NCBI RefSeq assembly: GCF_946221105.1
Contig: NZ_CAMICL010000028.1
Span: forward strand, 1 to 29,460
Origin: an uncultured Corynebacterium sp.
Lineage (GTDB): Bacteria; Actinomycetota; Actinomycetes; Mycobacteriales; Mycobacteriaceae
Length of the DNA stretch: 29,460 nt
Direction of reading: 5' to 3'
The first letter of the stretch is position 1. The number at the start of each line of letters is the position of its first letter. Positions 8,126-15,515 of the stretch are shown piece by piece. The translations under genes and the position numbers were made by a program. Below the pieces are notes generated by a model, which made no database searches, was not told the DNA's origin, and was given only the letters and a program-made list of their open reading frames with translations.

Positions 8126-8266
8126 GATCTGCTAGTTCGCCCAAAAATGTAACTAGCAGATCAAGTGTCCAACTTTGTATTCTCGCAGGTGGTGTTGGAA
8201 ACGAGTGGCAATACCAGCGTGATCTGCTAGTTCCGCGCCGACAAACCGCGGGGGAACTAGCCGATC
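8126..8266. repeat. Paired-hairpin element A (CTAG-core inverted repeats, 58-base spacer)
   Basis: The first hairpin is a perfect 12-bp inverted repeat, GATCTGCTAGTT (8126-8137) and AACTAGCAGATC (8151-8162). Exactly 58 bases later the second begins with the same GATCTGCTAGTTCC (8221-8234) and closes with GGAACTAGCcGATC (8253-8266), one mismatch. The element lies between convergent genes, just after the pyc terminator, and is introduced by CCGGGGTTTTGCGG. No coding frame explains it. Element B at 14032-14162 has the same plan. Confidence 0.75.
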
Positions 8267-8294
8267 AGGCGTCGAGCACGGTGGTGCCGACGCG

Positions 8295-8798
8295 TTACAC
8301 CGTGAAGTCGTCCACGTCGACGACCATGACGTCGTCTTCGCCGTCGACGTTTGCGAAGCCGAACTTCTCGTAGCGGTGGCGCGCCCGGTCGTTGTCCGGG
8401 TCCACCCACAGCGCCACCTTGGGTGCGCCCTGGCGCTTGGCCAGTTCCACTGCGGCCTGCAAAAGCCGTACCGCGAGCCGATTTCCGGCGTAGCGGTTTT
8501 CCACCGCGATGGCGATTTCGGGGATGTTGGGGGCGAGGTTCGCGTGGCCGTCGTCAGGCGATTGCCAGTACCGCAACCACACGCCACCTGCAGGCACGTC
8601 GAATTGGTCGAATGCGACGATGCCGCTTTCGCGCTCCGGGTCCCACTGGCCCACATACGCCTCGGCGCCTTCGCGCTCGCTGTAGCCAACGTCGCCTTCC
8701 TCGTCGCCAAAGACGTCGGCGAGGTAATTTAGCCGCCGCAGATAGGTGCGGTCGGACTCCGTGGCCTCGCGCAGTTGGAACTCAGGTGTGTAATCCAT
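8295..8798 (-). CDS. GNAT-family N-acetyltransferase
   Basis: A 167-residue GNAT acetyltransferase, which moves an acetyl group from acetyl-CoA to an amine. The fold signs are IPEIAIAVENRYAGNRLAVR (strand 4 followed by the acetyl-CoA loop, here Y-A-G-N-R-L, near residues 90-110) and ALWVDPDNDRARHRYEKFGF near 130-150, the usual C-terminal motif in which the helix after N-x-R-A ends at Y-x-K-x-G-F. ATG 8798 gives MDYTPEFQLREAT, a normal GNAT start; the open frame continues upstream but into the divergent protease gene. No clear ribosome site precedes it. The substrate cannot be predicted. Confidence 0.85.
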   Translation of the reverse strand: MDYTPEFQLREATESDRTYLRRLNYLADVFGDEEGDVGYSEREGAEAYVGQWDPERESGIVAFDQFDVPAGGVWLRYWQSPDDGHANLAPNIPEIAIAVENRYAGNRLAVRLLQAAVELAKRQGAPKVALWVDPDNDRARHRYEKFGFANVDGEDDVMVVDVDDFTV

Positions 8799-8821
8799 GC
8801 GCACCACGTTAATCTTTTGCC

Positions 8822-9751
8822 ATGCTTCGACGCATTTGCCTATCGACGTCCACCGCCCTGGCCCTCGCCGCAACCCCGGCATACGCCGTGGCAGCGCCCG
8901 TGGTCAACGACGCCGCGCCAACCACCGGGGCTGCATCGGACGCCACCCCCATAGTGGCCCAGGGCGACTTGGTTGACGTTGTGGGCAAAGGCCGCTGCAC
9001 CATCGCGTTCAACGACCGGGGCCAAAACGTCAGCTACACCGCCGGGCACTGCGGTGAAAAAGGCGACCGCGCCATTGTGGCGGGGGAGGGGTTCCGCGCC
9101 TCCGGCACGTTCCACCCGTCGTCGGCGATGAACGCGGACGAGGGCACCGCCAACGACTGGGGCGTGATCCGCTGGGCCGACGGCGTGAAGCTGGGCGAAA
9201 ACGGGATCACCGGCGACGAGGTGGTGGCACCGTCGCTGATGCGCTCGGGCGACCCGGTGTGCGTGTACGGCGGCACCAGTAAAAAGACCACATGCGGCAG
9301 CTTCGCAGGCGCCATCGGCAACAACCTTTACTGGGACGGCCCGTCTGGCAAGCCCGGCGATTCCGGCGGCCCGGTGTGGGTGGAAGGCAAAGGTTTTCTG
9401 TCCATCTACACCGGCGTGAGCATGGCGGTGGGCAGCAAAGGGGAGCAGGCCCGGCTCAACCGCAGCTCCGTACCCGTCAACGGCCCGCAGGTGAGCCCTG
9501 AAGAGGAACTGGAGCTGCTGGCGCAGGCGAAGCGGATCACCACCCCGGTGGTGCACGAAACGGCGGTGCCCGGAGGCAAGTCAGAGCAGGTCAATAACGG
9601 CGGCAGCTCGGATATGAGCGCGGTGGGAATCACCGCGATCGTGCTCGTCGCCCTCGCCGGGGTGCTGTTCACGGTGCCGCAAATTGTCGGCGCACTGCCG
9701 CCGCAGTACCGCGAGCCCGCGCTGCGGATCATGCAGGCTTGGGGCTCCTAG
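8822..9751 (+). CDS. Secreted trypsin-like serine protease with C-terminal membrane anchor
   Basis: A 309-residue chymotrypsin-fold (S1) protease for the envelope. Residues 1-28 are a Sec signal peptide (LRRICLSTSTALALAATPAYA). The catalytic His is in YTAGHCGEK (about residue 76), Asp is probably in NDWGVIRW (about 117), and Ser is in GKPGDSGGPVW (about 180). Paired cysteines flank the site. A Gly/Ser/Asn-rich linker precedes one transmembrane helix (AVGITAIVLVALAGVLFTV, about 265-285), so it is likely tethered to the membrane with the catalytic domain outside. Its ATG lies only 23 bases from the divergent GNAT start. A second protease with the same TAGHCGEK motif occurs at 17010-17681. Confidence 0.9.
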   Translation: MLRRICLSTSTALALAATPAYAVAAPVVNDAAPTTGAASDATPIVAQGDLVDVVGKGRCTIAFNDRGQNVSYTAGHCGEKGDRAIVAGEGFRASGTFHPSSAMNADEGTANDWGVIRWADGVKLGENGITGDEVVAPSLMRSGDPVCVYGGTSKKTTCGSFAGAIGNNLYWDGPSGKPGDSGGPVWVEGKGFLSIYTGVSMAVGSKGEQARLNRSSVPVNGPQVSPEEELELLAQAKRITTPVVHETAVPGGKSEQVNNGGSSDMSAVGITAIVLVALAGVLFTVPQIVGALPPQYREPALRIMQAWGS

Positions 9752-9759
9752 CGGAAGGG

Positions 9760-11538
9760 CTACTTCAGCTCCATCAGCACGGCGCCTTTGTTCACCTGGC
9801 CGCCAACCTCGACGGCCAAGCCGGTCACGGCGCCGGCCTTGTGGGCCTTCACCGGGTTTTCCATCTTCATCGCTTCCAGCACCAGTAGCACGTCGCCCTC
9901 GGCGACCTCCTGGCCTTCCTCCACGTTGACCTTGATCACGCTGGCCTGCATGGGGGAGGCGACGGCGTCGCCGGAGACGGCTGCCTTGTTCGCGCGGCGC
10001 TTCTTCGGCTTGCGCTTGGCGGGGTCTGCCGCGACGAGTTCCTCGGGCAGGGCGACCTCGATGCGGCGGCCGTCGATTTCCACCGCGAAGGTGCGGCGCG
10101 CAGGCGCCTCGGTGTCCGCGTCCTCGTCGGTTGCCGGGGTGGTGGGCAGCTCGCCGTCCCACTCCTCCTCGATCCAGCGGGTGTAGACGCTGAAGCCGTC
10201 CTCGTCGCCGACAAACGCCGGGTTGGCAAGGATGGCTTGGTGGAACGGGATCACGGTGGGGAACCCGGCCACGACGTACTCGCCGAGAGCGCGGCGGGCG
10301 CGTTCGATCGCCTCCCGGCGGGTGCGGCCTGTGACGATCAGCTTGGCCAGCATCGAGTCGAACTGGCCGCCCACCACGGAGCCAGCGCGCACGCCGGAAT
10401 CCACGCGCACGCCAGGGCCCGCCGGTTCAGCGTAGGCGGTGACCGTGCCCGGCGCCGGCATGAAGTTCGCGGCCGCGTCCTCGCCGTTGATGCGGAACTC
10501 GATGGCGTGGCCGTGGGCGGCGGGATCGCCGTCGAAAAGTAAAGGCTCCCCGCGGGCGATGCGGAACTGCTCACGCACCAGGTCGATGCCGGTGGTGGCC
10601 TCGGTGACGGGGTGCTCCACCTGCAGGCGGGTGTTGACCTCCAAGAAGGAGATCAGGCCGTCGGAGCCGACCAGGTACTCCACAGTGCCGGCGCCGAAGT
10701 ACCCGGCCTCGCGGCAAATGGCTTTGGCGCTGGCGTGGATGCGCTCGCGCTGCTCGTCGGTGAGGAACGGCGCCGGGGCCTCCTCCACAAGTTTTTGAAA
10801 ACGGCGCTGCAGGGAGCAATCGCGGGTGCCCACGACCACGACGTTGCCGTGCTGATCCGCCAGCACCTGGGCCTCCACGTGGCGGGCCTTATCCAGGTAG
10901 CGCTCCACGAAACACTCGCCACGGCCGAACGCCGCGGTGGCCTCGCGGGTGGCGGACTCGTACAGCTCCGGGATCTCTTCGAGCGTGTAGGCGACTTTCA
11001 TGCCGCGACCGCCGCCGCCGAACGCGGCCTTAATCGCCACCGGCAAGCCGTGCTCTTCGGCGAAGGAGACAACCTCGTCCGCGCCGGCGACCGGGTCCTT
11101 CGTGCCCGGCGCCATCGGGGCCTGCGCGGCCTCGGCGATGTGGCGGGCGGTGACCTTGTCGCCCAGCGCGGCGATCGCCTCGGGGGAGGGGCCGATCCAG
11201 GTCAGGCCAGCGTCGATAACCTTCTGCGCGAACTCCGCGTTTTCCGACAGGAAGCCGTAGCCCGGGTGGATCGCGTCCGCACCGGACTTCTCCGCCGCAG
11301 CGAGGACTTTGTCCATGTCCAGGTAGCTCTCAGCCGCGCTCGAACCACCGAGGGCGAAGGCTTCGTCGGCGAGCTGCACAAACGGCGCGTCCGCGTCTGG
11401 CTCGGCGTACACGGCGACAGACGCGATGCCCTCGTCCACACACGCGCGGATGACGCGCACGGCGATCTCGCCGCGGTTCGCCACCAACACCTTGGTCACG
11501 CTGTTCGGCAGGTCTTTAGTCGCTGCAGTGGTAGGCAC
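9760..11538 (-). CDS. accBC: Acyl-CoA carboxylase alpha subunit (biotin carboxylase and biotin carrier)
   Basis: A 592-residue subunit shared by acetyl- and propionyl-CoA carboxylases, which carboxylates its own biotin for transfer to acyl-CoA by the carboxyltransferase subunits; it feeds fatty and mycolic acid synthesis. Biotin carboxylase: TKVLVANRGEIAVRVIRA (from residue 15), the ATP loop AAFGGGGRGMK, and EVNTRLQVEHPVTE. After a basic, low-complexity linker (KRKPKKRRANKAA) comes the carrier domain with EAMKMEN, biotinyl Lys about 558. The start is GTG 11538, with AAGGA about 11 bases upstream; a later GTG before TKVLVANRG is possible. It converges on the protease with only 8 bases between stops. 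Confidence 0.95.
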   Translation of the reverse strand: MPTTAATKDLPNSVTKVLVANRGEIAVRVIRACVDEGIASVAVYAEPDADAPFVQLADEAFALGGSSAAESYLDMDKVLAAAEKSGADAIHPGYGFLSENAEFAQKVIDAGLTWIGPSPEAIAALGDKVTARHIAEAAQAPMAPGTKDPVAGADEVVSFAEEHGLPVAIKAAFGGGGRGMKVAYTLEEIPELYESATREATAAFGRGECFVERYLDKARHVEAQVLADQHGNVVVVGTRDCSLQRRFQKLVEEAPAPFLTDEQRERIHASAKAICREAGYFGAGTVEYLVGSDGLISFLEVNTRLQVEHPVTEATTGIDLVREQFRIARGEPLLFDGDPAAHGHAIEFRINGEDAAANFMPAPGTVTAYAEPAGPGVRVDSGVRAGSVVGGQFDSMLAKLIVTGRTRREAIERARRALGEYVVAGFPTVIPFHQAILANPAFVGDEDGFSVYTRWIEEEWDGELPTTPATDEDADTEAPARRTFAVEIDGRRIEVALPEELVAADPAKRKPKKRRANKAAVSGDAVASPMQASVIKVNVEEGQEVAEGDVLLVLEAMKMENPVKAHKAGAVTGLAVEVGGQVNKGAVLMELK

Positions 11539-11579
11539 GAAGCAATCCCGTCCTTACAATCGGAAAAACAAACCGTTAG

Positions 11580-11598
11580 AAACGTCGGACAAACGTCG
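11580..11598. repeat. Direct repeats AAACGTCG upstream of accBC
   Basis: AAACGTCG occurs at 11580-11587 and 11591-11598, 11 bp apart, so both copies face the same side of the helix. They sit 42-60 bases upstream of the accBC start. Carboxylase genes of corynebacteria are repressed by the TetR-type regulator FasR; whether this is its site cannot be told from memory. Confidence 0.35.
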
Positions 11599-11630
11599 AA
11601 CCATGTTACAGCGCCACCGCGCCGGCGTGC

Positions 11631-12515
11631 TTATTCAGCAGCGTTTTCGGGCGCGTCGCCCTTGACCACCGGCATGCGCACCATGTTGCCCCACTCGGCC
11701 CAGGAACCGTCGTAGAGCGCGACGTTGGTGAAGCCCAGGATGTGCTTGAGCACGTACCACGTGTGCGAGGAGCTCTCGCCGAGCTGGCAGTACACCACCG
11801 TCTCGGCGTCCTTGTCGAAGTCGGCGTAGATCGCCTGGATGTCCTCCAGAGAGCGGAAGCGCGCGTTGGGGAACACTGAGCGGCCCCACGGCACGTTCAC
11901 CGCGCCGGGGATGTGGCCCTGGCGCAGCGACGGCGCGGAGGAAGGTCCCGGATTCGGGTCTTCGCCCAGGTAGAACGGCGCCGGACGGGCGTCGATAAGC
12001 TGTGCTGGAGTGTGCTCCAACAACTCCGAAGCGAAGGCGCGGAAGGGCGCATCCTGGCGTTGAACCACCGGGTAGTCCGAGCGCGGGTATTCCGGCACCA
12101 CGAAGGAGGTGTCGCGCTCTTCGCCCATCCAGGCATCGCGCCCGCCGTCGAGAAGCCGCACGTCCGGGTGACCGAACAGCTCGAACACCCACGCGGTGTA
12201 GGCGGCCCACCAGTTGGAGGAGTCGCCGTAGACCACCACAGTGTCGTCGCGGTTGATGCCGCGCGAGCGCATCAGATCCGCAAACGCCTCGCCGTCGATG
12301 AAGTCGCGCACCAGCGGGTCGTTCAAATCCCGCTTCCAGTCAATGCGGACTGCGCCGGGGATGTGGCCGATGTCGTAGAGGAACGCGTCCTCGTCGCTTT
12401 CCACGACCTTCAAACCCGGCACGCCCAGGCGGGCGGACAGCCACGCCGCGGAAACGAACTTTTCAGGGTGCGCGTACTGCTGGAACTGCGGGGTGTCGTC
12501 GAGCTCGATGCCCAT
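11631..12515 (-). CDS. sseA: Thiosulfate sulfurtransferase (two-domain rhodanese)
   Basis: A 294-residue tandem rhodanese that transfers sulfane sulfur from thiosulfate or 3-mercaptopyruvate to a thiophilic acceptor. The N-terminal inactive domain carries YDIGHIPGAVRIDW (about residue 48). The C-terminal domain carries GHIPGAVNVPWG and the active loop VVYCQLGESSSHTW, with the catalytic Cys near residue 246; CQLGESS is a CRxGxR-like rhodanese loop. ATG 12515 (MGIELDDTPQF) has AGAAAGG eight bases upstream. It precedes accBC on the same strand by 92 bases, the same neighbour pair as in other corynebacteria. Confidence 0.92.
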   Translation of the reverse strand: MGIELDDTPQFQQYAHPEKFVSAAWLSARLGVPGLKVVESDEDAFLYDIGHIPGAVRIDWKRDLNDPLVRDFIDGEAFADLMRSRGINRDDTVVVYGDSSNWWAAYTAWVFELFGHPDVRLLDGGRDAWMGEERDTSFVVPEYPRSDYPVVQRQDAPFRAFASELLEHTPAQLIDARPAPFYLGEDPNPGPSSAPSLRQGHIPGAVNVPWGRSVFPNARFRSLEDIQAIYADFDKDAETVVYCQLGESSSHTWYVLKHILGFTNVALYDGSWAEWGNMVRMPVVKGDAPENAAE

Positions 12516-12564
12516 GGCGGCAACCTTTCTTCTCGCTCGTGTGCGGTGTGCAAAACCACCGTCA

Positions 12565-12570
12565 ACGATA
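12565..12570 (-). promoter_or_regulatory. Candidate -10 (TATCGT) for sseA
   Basis: Read on the minus strand, TATCGT matches TANNNT and lies 49 bases upstream of the sseA ATG. No strong -35 is seen. Confidence 0.3.
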
Positions 12571-12618
12571 CAGAAACGAATGCGGGGCACTTGATATGTT
12601 TCGCCGAAAAATACGGTG

Positions 12619-12634
12619 GTGTGAACTTGCACAC
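12619..12634. promoter_or_regulatory. Inverted repeat GTGTG-N6-CACAC between divergent sseA and the ATP-grasp gene
   Basis: The repeat is perfect (GTGTGaacttgCACAC) and lies in a 273-base divergent intergenic region, just after a weak plus-strand promoter candidate (TTGATA 12591, TACGGT 12612). It resembles but does not match the GlxR consensus TGTGANNTANNTCACA, because the half-sites are too close. It may be an operator for either gene. Confidence 0.3.
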
Positions 12635-12729
12635 TATCAAATCGCTCACCCGGTGGAACTCACTGCCGCCGGTTAAAGTCGGAGGTAGGAACATACAGGT
12701 CGCGGCCAGTTTGTTCTAGCAATCTGACC

Positions 12730-12766
12730 TGCCCCGACGGCTCCTGCGTGAGCGTGAAGCGGGGCA
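12730..12766 (+). other. Possible 5' leader hairpin before the ATP-grasp gene
   Basis: TGCCCCG (12730-12736) pairs with CGGGGCA (12760-12766) around a 23-base loop, ending 22 bases before the GTG start and just ahead of the ribosome site. There is no T run, so it is not a terminator; it may stabilise the mRNA or affect translation. Confidence 0.35.
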
Positions 12767-12788
12767 TGAACCATGAAAGGGACCAACC

Positions 12789-13850
12789 GTGCACAAGGCG
12801 ATTGTTGTCTTCGAGGTCGAAGGCGGCTCCGACAAGTCCTTCGACGGCCACCGCAAGGACACCATGCCCATCGTTAACGCCATCAAGGAAAAGGGCTGGC
12901 ACTCCGAGGTCGTCTACTTCCGCCCGGAGTGGGCGGACGACCTGTTCACCTACGTCTCCGAAAACTTCGACGCCTACATCTCCCGCGTGAACCCGGGCAA
13001 CATCCCTGGCGGCGAGAAGGGCTACTTCGACCTGCTCACCCGCCTGTCCGAGGCCGGCCTGGTGGGCATGTCCACCCCACAGGAGATGATCTCCTACGGT
13101 GCCAAGGACGCCCTGGTCAAGCTGAACAAGACCGACCTCGTGCCGGAGGACACCGCCGCGTACTACGACGTGGAGGAGTTCCACAACACCTTCCCCAAGT
13201 CCCTGTCCTACGGCGAGCGCGTGCTCAAGCAGAACCGCGGCTCCACCGGCTCCGGCATCTGGCGTGTGCGCCTTGCCGACGAGTCCCTGGCCGAGTCCGT
13301 CGAGCCGGGCACCGCCCTGCCGCTGGACACCAAGCTCAAGTGCACCGAGGCCGTGGACAACCACACCGAAGACCGCGAACTGGGCGAGTTCATGGACTTC
13401 TGCGACCAGTACATCGTGGGCGACAACGGCATGCTCGTGGACATGCGCTTCATGCCGCGCATCGTCGAGGGCGAGATCCGCATCCTGCTGGTCGGCCCGC
13501 ACCCGGTCTTCGTCGTGCACAAGAAGCCGGCCGAGGGCGGCGATGCGTTTTCCGCAACCCTGTTCTCTGGCGCGAAGTACACCTACCAGAAGCCGGAGGA
13601 GTGGCAGGAGCTCGTGGACATGTTCGCCGAGGCCCGCCCGGTCATCGCCGAGAACCTCGGCGGCGACAACATCCCGCTGATCTGGACCGCGGACTTCATG
13701 CTCGCCGACGACGACGAGACCGGCGAGGACACCTACGTCCTCGGCGAGATCAACTGCTCCTGCGTCGGCTTCACCTCCGAGCTGGACATGGGCATCCAGG
13801 AGAAGGTGGCCGAGGAGGCCATCAAGCGCGTCGAGGAGAAGCACGCCTAA
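12789..13850 (+). CDS. Cj0069-family, ATP-grasp-like protein
   Basis: A 353-residue soluble acidic protein. The first 30 residues (HKAIVVFEVEGGSDKSFDGH) and the central KQNRGSTGSGIWRVRL (about residue 150) look like the N-terminal and glycine-rich nucleotide-binding parts of an ATP-grasp fold. VDMRFMPRIVEGEIRILLVG (about 217-237) and LGEINCSCVGF (about 318), where a catalytic E-x-N occurs, fit the metal and ATP site. I recall proteins of this kind as the Cj0069 family, whose substrate is unknown. GTG 12789 has AAAGGGA upstream. It stands alone between a leader hairpin and a strong terminator. Codon use is strongly high-GC and optimised, suggesting good expression. Confidence 0.7.
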   Translation: MHKAIVVFEVEGGSDKSFDGHRKDTMPIVNAIKEKGWHSEVVYFRPEWADDLFTYVSENFDAYISRVNPGNIPGGEKGYFDLLTRLSEAGLVGMSTPQEMISYGAKDALVKLNKTDLVPEDTAAYYDVEEFHNTFPKSLSYGERVLKQNRGSTGSGIWRVRLADESLAESVEPGTALPLDTKLKCTEAVDNHTEDRELGEFMDFCDQYIVGDNGMLVDMRFMPRIVEGEIRILLVGPHPVFVVHKKPAEGGDAFSATLFSGAKYTYQKPEEWQELVDMFAEARPVIAENLGGDNIPLIWTADFMLADDDETGEDTYVLGEINCSCVGFTSELDMGIQEKVAEEAIKRVEEKHA

Positions 13851-13882
13851 GAGCGTTTCGCTTATCGACGTCTCAAGCGCCC

Positions 13883-13920
13883 ACCGCCCCGGCCCGCAGC
13901 ACGCGGGACCGGGGCGGTTT
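13883..13920 (+). terminator. Rho-independent terminator after the ATP-grasp gene
   Basis: ACCGCCCCGG (13883-13892) pairs with CCGGGGCGGT (13909-13918), extended by inner CCCGC/GCGGG around an AGCAC loop, then TTTG. Confidence 0.85.
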
Positions 13921-13985
13921 GTGCGTTGCGGGGCTATCCCCGGGTTTTGCGCCCCGGGTTTTGTGGTCGTTGGCGCGGCTGCCAT

Positions 13986-14038
13986 GTGCGGCTGCCTTGT
14001 GCGGATGGTCCTTGTGTGGCTGCCTTGTGTGGATCGTC
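13986..14038. repeat. Two imperfect 25-bp direct repeats
   Basis: Units at 13986-14010 and 14014-14038 share GTGYGGCTGCCTTGTGYGGA and differ at three positions. A shorter tandem, CCCCGGGTTTTG, occurs twice just before (13938-13949 and 13952-13963). The second 25-bp unit runs into hairpin element B. With that element and the terminator they fill the 344-base gap between the ATP-grasp and lipoprotein genes. Confidence 0.6.
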
Positions 14039-14162
14039 TAGCAGCCGGCGGCTCCCGCTAGACCATCTGTGTTTTATCGGCAACGGGTGTCATTACCACC
14101 TGGGGAAACGCTCAAGCTCGACTCTGATGGTCTAGCAGGCCGGGCGAGGCTGCTAGACCATC
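14032..14162. repeat. Paired-hairpin element B (CTAG-core inverted repeats, 58-base spacer)
   Basis: The first hairpin pairs GATcGTCTAGC (14032-14042) with GCTAGACcATC (14057-14067), one mismatch. The second, after exactly 58 bases, is a perfect 13-bp repeat: GATGGTCTAGCAG (14126-14138) and CTGCTAGACCATC (14150-14162). It lies between convergent genes directly after a terminator, as element A does. The spacer shares little with that of A beyond TGG..AAACG near its middle. Confidence 0.75.
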
Positions 14163-14194
14163 TGGTGAGCAAACGGCTCGGAGCCTGTGCCTTA

Positions 14195-14938
14195 CTAGTC
14201 GTACGTGCCAAGCAAGTACCCGACGGGGTAGTGCCACCATTCGTAGAACTTCTCGGTGTCCCCCGAGATGGCTTCAATGCCGCCGTTCGCCGGACGGATG
14301 TCGGCGGAGTAGTGGTTGACAAAACCGTTGGCGGTGATTTCGCCGCGCTCCGACCACGCAACTGTGGCGCCGCCGTTTTCTAGCGGCGTGATTTGGTCGA
14401 TCCGGCCGAAGAGTTTCGCCTCGCTCGCCGGTTCGCCGTTGACGTACAGCGCCAACCCGTCCGCGATCGATCCCGCGAGGCCCCGCGGCCCGTTCTCATC
14501 GCCGAGCGAGCCCTTGAAGGTGATCCAGCTCAGCGGTGCGCACGGGTCGTACTGATTGTCGATGTCTTCGATCCAGTAGTTGTAGTCAGACCCGTCATCC
14601 GCCGGCATGCGGCCCGGGGCGGTGCCGGTGGCGTACTGCTTTCGTGGGTCGGAGGGCAGGTTAGCGCAATTGTCGCCCTCGGGTGCTGCTGCGGCAGGAG
14701 GCGCGGCCTCGCCGGCTGGTGGCTGCGCGACAGTCTCGGTGACGGTCTTTTCCTGGGGGCGTTCCTGGGTCACCGTCTCTGCCCCGTCACCGCCTATGGA
14801 TGCGGTGACGGTTGGCGCCATCCCGCCGGTATTGGCAGCTGTGTCCGCTGTCGTGTCTTCCGTGGCGCTGCACGACGCAATCGCGAGCGCCGCCGGAACT
14901 GCGAGAAGGAGCTTGGTGGCCTGGTTGATTCGCGTCAT
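14195..14938 (-). CDS. LppP/LprE-like secreted lipoprotein
   Basis: A 247-residue envelope protein. Residues 1-23 are a lipoprotein signal (KLLLAVPAALAIASC) with lipobox I-A-S-C, so Cys23 should be acylated and anchored to the membrane. A Thr/Ala/Pro/Glu-rich linker follows (about 25-85). The folded part contains two cysteines (DNCANLP and YDPCAPLSWITF, about 90 and 133), a pattern I associate with the LppP/LprE lipoproteins of mycolata, then a Gly/Asp-rich beta-type tail ending YPVGYLLGTYD. It is six bases after the DUF3151 gene with GAGGT next to the ATG, so it is the second gene of an operon. The function is unknown. Confidence 0.7.
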   Translation of the reverse strand: MTRINQATKLLLAVPAALAIASCSATEDTTADTAANTGGMAPTVTASIGGDGAETVTQERPQEKTVTETVAQPPAGEAAPPAAAAPEGDNCANLPSDPRKQYATGTAPGRMPADDGSDYNYWIEDIDNQYDPCAPLSWITFKGSLGDENGPRGLAGSIADGLALYVNGEPASEAKLFGRIDQITPLENGGATVAWSERGEITANGFVNHYSADIRPANGGIEAISGDTEKFYEWWHYPVGYLLGTYD

Positions 14939-14944
14939 ACCTCG

Positions 14945-15343
14945 TTAGGGTAGAAGCTTTGCCACGCTTTCCGGGTCCGCGTCGGAGAGCATCTGGCGGC
15001 AGCGGGCGTATTCTGCCTGGTCACCGATCTTCTGTGAGGTTACTGCCAACATCGCAATGGCCTTCAGCACGCCCTGATTCGGTTCGTGCGAGGCCGGGAC
15101 CGGCCCCCAGCCTTTCCAACCGTTTGCGCGCAGGCGGTCCAGGGAGCGGTGGTAGCCGGTGCGGGCGTATGCGTAGGCGATGAGTGCGTCGCCGCCGTCG
15201 AGTTCACGCTCGGCGCGGGCAGCCCAGACTGCGGGGGAGTCGGGGTGGCCGAGCGCGGTGTCGTCTGCGAGCAGATCCTTGCCAGCGGCCGGGTCGGCGG
15301 GCAGCTCGATGGGCTTCGGGGCGAGCATGTCGTTGATTTCCAT
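14945..15343 (-). CDS. DUF3151 family protein
   Basis: A 132-residue cytosolic protein typical of actinobacteria. Diagnostic stretches are WAARAERELDGGDALIAYAY, ARTGYHRSLDRLRANGWKG, GPVPASHEPNQGVLKAI and YARCRQMLSDADPES. The helical, repeat-like build resembles a tetratricopeptide-type fold, but no function is established. ATG 15343 gives MEINDMLAPKPIELP, matching the family start; the frame is open further upstream, across the beginning of the IS remnant, without a plausible start. It is the first gene of an operon with the lipoprotein. Confidence 0.85.
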   Translation of the reverse strand: MEINDMLAPKPIELPADPAAGKDLLADDTALGHPDSPAVWAARAERELDGGDALIAYAYARTGYHRSLDRLRANGWKGWGPVPASHEPNQGVLKAIAMLAVTSQKIGDQAEYARCRQMLSDADPESVAKLLP

Positions 15344-15450
15344 GGCCGCCAGGCTACTAGTTTGCTGGCAGCCCGTGCCCCGGGCTCGGCATTCGCGGAT
15401 ATTGTGGGGCGCAACCCTATGTGATCTACGTCCCACACCGAGGAGTTGCC

Positions 15451-15510
15451 ATGGCAAGTGCAATGTATGCGGCAAAGAAAGGCACCCACACACAAACCAT
15501 CAGGCACCCT
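15451..15510 (+). pseudogene. Orphan gene start truncated by an IS remnant
   Basis: GAGGAG followed by ATG 15451 is an excellent start signal. About 19 codons (beginning MASAMYAAKKGTHTQT) follow before the sequence becomes antisense to a transposase fragment. This looks like the 5' end of a gene cut off by an insertion, but I cannot identify it, and it may be chance. Confidence 0.3.
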
Positions 15511-15515
15511 CCGTC

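Noticed and set aside
8126..8266. CRISPR array or attC site
   Set aside because: Only two repeats, each an inverted repeat, with unlike spacers and no cas or integrase gene; geometry differs from attC.
10612..11715. 367-codon plus-strand frame opposite accBC
   Set aside because: Antisense of the biotin carboxylase domain; no recognisable domain.
12619..12634. GlxR (CRP-type) binding site
   Set aside because: The half-sites are too close to fit TGTGANNTANNTCACA; kept only as an unassigned inverted repeat.
12789..13850. Inositol-3-phosphate synthase
   Set aside because: Similar length, but it lacks the NAD-binding glycine motif of Ino1 and carries ATP-grasp-like motifs instead.
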